Below are positions 46,109-50,575 of a stretch of DNA of 50,575 bases, piece after piece. How positions within the stretch are numbered: position 1 is the first letter of the stretch; each line of letters starts with the position of its first letter. A program made the translations under genes and the position numbers. Below the pieces are notes generated by a model. The model was not told the DNA's origin. It saw nothing but the letters and a program-made list of their open reading frames with translations, and did no database searches. Origin of the DNA: Planoprotostelium fungivorum (lineage: Eukaryota > Evosea > Variosea > Cavosteliida > Cavosteliaceae); the NCBI GenBank assembly GCA_003024175.1, contig MDYQ01000295.1:1-50575 (forward strand), given 5' to 3'.

Positions 46109-46584
46109 GTGGACAGAATCGAAATGATTCTCTTATCTCCGAACTCTTTCCTCAATGAGGTGGAGTTGCTCACGGTATCTCTCTACCTTCTTGAGCTCGG
46201 GGGGACCCTGCAGGTGGGTATTCCACTAACGTTAGTTAGGGGCCTGGAGGTGAGTATGATCATCTCTCTGCTGACTCTCGTCAGGTGTACCGCTGATGGT
46301 AATAAAGTGTAGTGTTGTGTCTCCTAACGTCATATTTCTTGACAGGGAATGAAGAAAAAAATTCCAAATTGCAGAAAACTGACGTCTGGGTAGGGGAAAC
46401 TCTGTCAAAATTTCTGAGAATTTTCCCGCCTTCGGAACCAACCGGAAAAATCGAAACAAATGGTGCATTGAAAATGGATCACTTCTCTCCCGACTACTGG
46501 AATATGCACGACGAAAAAATTAGTGATCCAAATGCATGGACACCAACCAGAAAAACCAAATCATCTGTCCGTGAGGCTAAATAA
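46109..46584 (+). CDS. Hypothetical small gene, exons unresolved
   Basis: Open stretches LLSPNSFLNEVELLTVSLYL (about 46130-46195) and, after introns ending GTCAG and TTGACAG, NEEKNSKLQKTDVWVGETLSKF to a stop at 46582-46584 have the look of coding exons. A short exon CTADG joined at 46351 restores the frame of the last part, but I could not join it to the first. The product has no recognised family. It could also be the 3' untranslated region plus a separate gene. Confidence 0.3.
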
Positions 46585-46746
46585 CAGAGGGTTTTAGAGA
46601 TTATATTCGCGAGATAGAGAGAATTTTATGCTTTGTATTCGTGAGCAATCGAGACTTTCGTGTCAAACTTTCGCGTCGTCATACTTCTGCCGGAAGAGGA
46701 AATCATTGGGCCAACAACACAATTCGCACTGTGGTACCACCGAAAG

Positions 46747-47651
46747 ATGCACGCACACAAGTCTTCCTCCCCTGCAGGTCTTCACGGCTGCCAGATCTAT
46801 GGAATCATCCTCTTTGTCATCGCCCTCATCTTCGCTGGTGTGGCCATCGGAGTGCCCCTCTACCTCAACCACAAGGTACAAACGTCTGATGATCGGCCCA
46901 ACATGATGTTCTGATAGGTAGAGATGATACAGAAGGAAGCACTTCAGCCTGGAACAAGTGGAACCCCTCTAAATATCCCAGAGAACAACAAGAACGTGAC
47001 CACACATGGTGTGATTGCCAAGCCTGACAACAAACCATACAGATACGACATGAAGGTAAGTGAGAATGACGCTTCTGATCGTCTCACACTCTTGCAGACA
47101 GATAATTCTTCCTACCTGACCTTCACCTTCACCAACGGTACTGTCAACTCGACAGTCGCCGTCATAAGCTCGCGCTATACCTACTACACCAACGTCGCTG
47201 AGCAGTTCAACCGCACTGTCTCTTTTGGTCCAGATGGAAGCGCCAACCAGACACTTGACTACGCAGTCTGCGGTGGTTCCACTTACTTCTTCTTTATTTC
47301 AGATTCTCAGGTGAGATGACATCATGTATCTCATCGGTCTCATCTTTCCAGGTGCTCTTCGACTTGAACGTCCGTCGTGACGGAGACGGAGAAGTCAACC
47401 TGTGCCATTTTGTTGATGGACTTTTGGCCTCGTTGGCGTGAGTCCACTTTCTGCTCATCACCGTCTCATCACCTGTCAGTAACTTTGGACTCCACATCCT
47501 GGGAGGTATCATCGGTGCTGTCGCCTTCACATTCTTTCTCTGCGCTGCTTGCACTTTCCTCATCGGATGCAGCAAGAGACGCAGCCGCCAATACACCATC
47601 GTCCAGCACACTCCTCCAACATACTCGACCATGCACTCAGTCAAAGTCTGA
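46747..47651 (+). CDS. Two-membrane-segment glycoprotein with PPTY tail
   Basis: After splicing the protein is about 235 residues long. A short N-terminal tail is followed by a first membrane segment (IYGIILFVIALIFAGVAIGV, near residues 18-37). A large extracytosolic loop has at least six N-glycosylation sequons (NVT, NSS, NGT, NST, NRT, NQT). A second membrane segment (LGGIIGAVAFTFFLCAACTF) leads to a short cytosolic tail with KRRSR and TPPTYSTM. PPxY motifs bind WW-domain proteins such as Nedd4-type ubiquitin ligases. Introns at about 46876-46917, 47057-47097, 47311-47352 and 47440-47479 restore one frame throughout. ATG 46747 is chosen as the first before the membrane segment. The open frame extends upstream without a clear earlier ATG. 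The family is unrecognised. Confidence 0.75.
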
Positions 47652-47734
47652 GGGACGAACAAGCTGCAGTAGTAATTATATCATTGTTTTTATAAATGGC
47701 AAATAAAAGGGTAATTTTATTCGTATTATCCGCG

Positions 47735-48190
47735 CAACTCGGAGGTGAATACGGTGGCTCGTTCGTGGATGGCTCTGGCCCAGCTGAACGCTGGAAAGTT
47801 CTGTGAAATTGCCAGTGTGATCAAAATGTTTGACGAATTCTGGCGGGTCTCTTCGTCGGGTTTGAGGGCTCTATCCCATCCACCTGTTGCGTCTTGTCAA
47901 TCAGTGTAGAAGAATGAATCGATCGAATGACACTCACCATGTGATCAGCAGACTCCCACTCCGTTGGACGTTCGATTCGCTACAGCAGGACCTTTGAAGG
48001 TCAGATCCTGTACATGCAAGGAAGGACTCACCATATGAGAGTGTTTCTCGTCGTTGACAATGAAAGGGTGGGTTCTCCATCCACGAAGTGATTGATTCGA
48101 GATGGGGGAATGGACTCACCTTGGCATTCTGGCTCATGTGTCGTATTGACACCAGTTTCATGTTAGAGGATGGCACCATGCACGTGGATT
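47735..48190 (-). pseudogene. Decayed gene fragment
   Basis: Minus-strand exon-like pieces flanked by GTGAGT donors can be read: GWRTHPFIVNDEKHSHM (about 48085-48035), DLTFKGPAVANRTSNGVGVC, then HGGWDRALKPDEETRQNSS and FPAFSWARAIHERATVF with a stop near 47735. In-frame stops interrupt it: a TGA directly after GVGVC at about 47945 and a TAA in the first piece near 48165. Its 5' side is replaced by the duplicated gene scrap at 48198-48253. It is most likely a truncated pseudogene. I do not recognise the family. Confidence 0.4.
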
Positions 48191-48197
48191 GCCTTGG

Positions 48198-48253
48198 CCA
48201 ACGTACTCGACCATGCACTCAGTCAAAGTCTGAGGGACGAACAAGTTGCAGTA
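48198..48253 (+). repeat. Duplicated 3' end of the PPTY glycoprotein gene
   Basis: About 56 bp match 47617-47672 with two mismatches. They cover the last codons (STMHSVKV), the stop and the start of the 3' untranslated region. The following AATAAATG and TTTATTCG also resemble the original tail. The copy lies in direct orientation about 580 bp downstream and abuts the decayed gene fragment. Confidence 0.85.
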
Positions 48254-48453
48254 CAATAGTTGCATCATTTCAAATAAATGAAAGTTGAATTTATTCGCAC
48301 CTATCTCATGAAACGACGGTAAATAACTTCCGGAAGGAGCAAAGTAGTCTATAAGAAAACGTACTAGAACTTCTGAGTAGAAGAAAGAAACTTCTTCGCT
48401 TCATATCGCTACACAACATTGTTTGTTGACAAATTAACATCAGATTTTATCGA
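48254..48453. other. Intergenic, no gene seen
   Basis: These roughly 200 AT-leaning bases lie between the duplicated scrap and the 3' end of the receptor kinase. Nothing else was recognised. Confidence 0.4.
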
Positions 48454-50575
48454 TCACATGAAGCGTGGTACAGATTTGGCATAGTTCTTCGTCTTTCTCT
48501 TCATCGCATTTGTTCGAGTGTGTAACAGTTGTGGCGATTGCACGACTTCCGTCAACACAGAGACGATCGTATCAAAGGAAGGTCTGACGATGTCAGTTGA
48601 AGATCAGTCAACGAGGGTGAGATTTACCTTAAGTTCGGCTCAGTCTGCCAACAATTCTCGATGAGCTCCCTGATTGGAATTGGTATCCCTTCTACAGATG
48701 GCCTCAAGTGTTGCGTTCGAACCTGTGCATCATCAATCATCAGATCGATCGTCCATCATCCATCATCCGTCATCGTTTCCTCGTGATCGGTTGATGTGGA
48801 TATGTACATACCTGGAATCGGATCTGTACCACAGACATGTCCGGATACAAATCTTGTCGGTTGAATAATTCCGCCAGGACAACTCCATACGAATAGACTG
48901 GCGAGGGATTCAACAATACATCGCAATCTCATCTCACCATCGCACTTCTCAGTGTAAACCGTATTCATCAGACACTCTGGTGCCATATATTCTACCTGTC
49001 TAGATGTCACACAACTTGAATAAAAATTTTAAATGAGATAGAGGACGATGCATAAGTCTAAATCACCGTTCCACAGTTTCCAGTCAACATCCTCTGACTA
49101 TCTAATGCGACGCTGATACCAAAGTCCGACACCTTCAGGTTCCAATCCTTGTCCACCTGCCCGATTGAGCTCGACGTTCAACGTCTCCCTCTCACCAGCA
49201 GATTCGAAGATTTCAAATCTCTGTGGATGATCTTGGGTTCCATCGAGTGCAAATGCAACATGCCACGAGCGGCATCGGTGGCCAGTCTCATCTGCAGCAT
49301 CAGATCCATCTCTGATCCATCGTGGATGATGTCGTACAGACTTGAATTCAGTCAAAGAGGTGTAAATCGTTCATCTCTTCACCTTCCCCGCGAGCAGAGT
49401 TCAGTCACGATGTAAATGTAATGAGGTTGTACCGTTGCAAATAAGAACAAGACGATGTTGGGATGCCTGAGGGAGCTGTGTGATGTTGAGACAGAATGTC
49501 AAAGAGGATGCGATTGTCTACCTCATGAGAGAGATCTCCCTCTCCAACCACTCTGTTTTGATCTTCTTCGTGTCGTTGCTGATCTTCTTCACAGCAACCG
49601 TCATCTTCTTCCAAGTGCCGCTGTACACTTCCGAAAAGGTTCTGAGTCGATCAGACCGCGAGATTTCCACGAAATTTCCGCGAGATTTCCCACCCTTTTC
49701 CGATGGCCTCTCCCAAGACGAGCTCCTCATCGTTCCTGACCACGACTGTTTCTAATCGAATTCTTCTCATGGCGGAATTTTCGTTCGAATTGTCTTGACT
49801 CCTCCGAGTCGCTTCGTTCTTGAAGAGAGAGTCCCTGACGCTCTTCTTGCGGATGAGAAGTAGGATGATAATCACGGTGGATATTGCGAACAAGAGACCG
49901 GTGGCAGGGCCGACTAAGAAGGGGATCCAGTATGGGACATTGTGACCTGGTGGTTTCAGGCGAGTTGTAGATGGACCACAGACGAATGGGATATGTCTCA
50001 TGCGTGATTTCGATGAAGATTTCAGCGAGAGAATGAGAAGAAAGATGACGCACCCATGCATGGATAAGATTGGATGTGAATGTGTTTGGCGATGTCGCTT
50101 CCCTTCTCGTTGCTCATTCCAATGAAGCTGTGCTGTCTCTTGACATCTTCCGTGTTCTCATCGTACATCCATTGGAGAAAGGTAGAGAGAGCGTTGCCTC
50201 TCGTACAGTTACCGGGAGATTCATCGAAGGTGACGTCTCTGTTCGTCTTGTGTGATTCTCCAAGATCGCACGCGCTGACATTTCCACGGTAGATCTGTCA
50301 TCGTTCAGAACAAATGATGATGTCACACGACATGTCTTCATGATGATGACACATTGTGATCGTGTGATGGTGTCGATGATTGTGATCATGTGATGGTGTC
50401 GATGATCGTGTCGGATGATGTTGAGACGACTCACCCTGGGGTGTCCTTGCAACAAGGATTTCTGATAGAGGACGTAAGATAATACGGAGAGTGGCCAGCA
50501 GTCCCCACAGCTGCCCAACGAGCGGACAGATCGACTGGGACCGGTGATGTTGACGTCCAAGGCATCGAGCCAAGC
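48454..50575 (-). CDS. Receptor-type protein kinase, tyrosine-kinase-like (N-terminus outside window)
   Basis: This gene runs leftwards from beyond the window. The extracellular part visible (50575-50060) has Cys residues and sequons (VNITGPS, GNVSACD, GNCTRGN). A membrane segment FLVGPATGLLFAISTVIIIL lies near 49930-49870, then RKK. The kinase domain follows: glycine loop GEAIGKGTFSEVYSG (spliced), VAVKK lysine, LRHPNIVLF, IIHRDLKSSNLL (about 49215), VSDFGISVA, YMAPECL (about 48990) and the C-lobe LIENCWQTEPNLRPSF. The stop is 48454-48456. All catalytic residues are present, so it should be active. HRDLKSSN is the form seen in tyrosine-kinase-like enzymes, which usually phosphorylate Ser/Thr. 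TKL receptor kinases are common in amoebozoans as cell-surface sensors. The ligand is unknown. Confidence 0.88.

Noticed and set aside
1-50575. tRNA and rRNA genes
   Set aside because: No A/B-box pairs with cloverleaf-forming flanks or conserved rRNA blocks were recognised on either strand. A covariance-model scan would be needed to exclude them fully.

Overview
This is nuclear DNA of a protist. It is gene-dense on both strands, and nearly every gene is cut by tiny introns of about 40-70 bp that start GTGAG or GTAAG and end CAG or TAG. The gene set (hybrid histidine kinases, a tyrosine-kinase-like receptor, a guanylate-binding GTPase, a fungal-type Zn2Cys6 regulator, F-box/ankyrin proteins) fits an amoebozoan, perhaps a protostelid. 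That placement is inference. I saw no bacterial operons, CRISPR arrays, rRNA or tRNA genes.

Region 1 (1-18158) is a giant imperfect palindrome. Arms of about 8 kb (1-7952 and 10061-18158) flank a 2.1 kb spacer. Each arm carries a Zn2Cys6 regulator, an NSUN6-like tRNA m5C methyltransferase, a mitochondrial carrier, an endonuclease/exonuclease/phosphatase-fold enzyme, and the 3' half of an ankyrin/F-box gene. The spacer holds the 5' half of that last gene. The right inner junction falls exactly on its first codon, so one copy lacks an ATG and the other lacks its whole front half. The left copy of the regulator runs off the window at base 1. The right copy is complete and reaches 19780.

Region 2 (19780-31311) holds a proteasome alpha-5 subunit, tail-to-tail with the regulator, then a double hybrid histidine kinase (PAS, kinase, receiver, kinase, receiver), then a guanylate-binding-protein GTPase with a very long coiled-coil tail.

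Region 3 (31407-41031) has a small unrecognised ORF, an MJ1316/DUF504-domain protein, a second complete-looking ankyrin/F-box paralogue, and a front-end fragment of a third member directly upstream of it. Two unrecognised genes follow, then a protein I read as a NYN-type nuclease domain split by a coiled coil and followed by two LOTUS-like domains.

Region 4 (41640-46096) starts with an AT-rich stretch with nested inverted repeats. It continues into a transposase-like gene broken by three single-N joins whose flanks repeat each other, so the assembly here is unreliable.

Region 5 (46109-50575) has a poorly resolved small gene, a two-membrane-segment glycoprotein with a PPTY tail, and a duplicated scrap of that gene's 3' end fused to a decayed gene fragment. 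It ends with a receptor kinase whose N-terminus lies beyond the window.

The most interesting material is the palindrome with its broken start codon, the ankyrin/F-box/acidic-tail family (two near-full members, one 3' copy and one 5' fragment in 30 kb), and the NYN-LOTUS protein.
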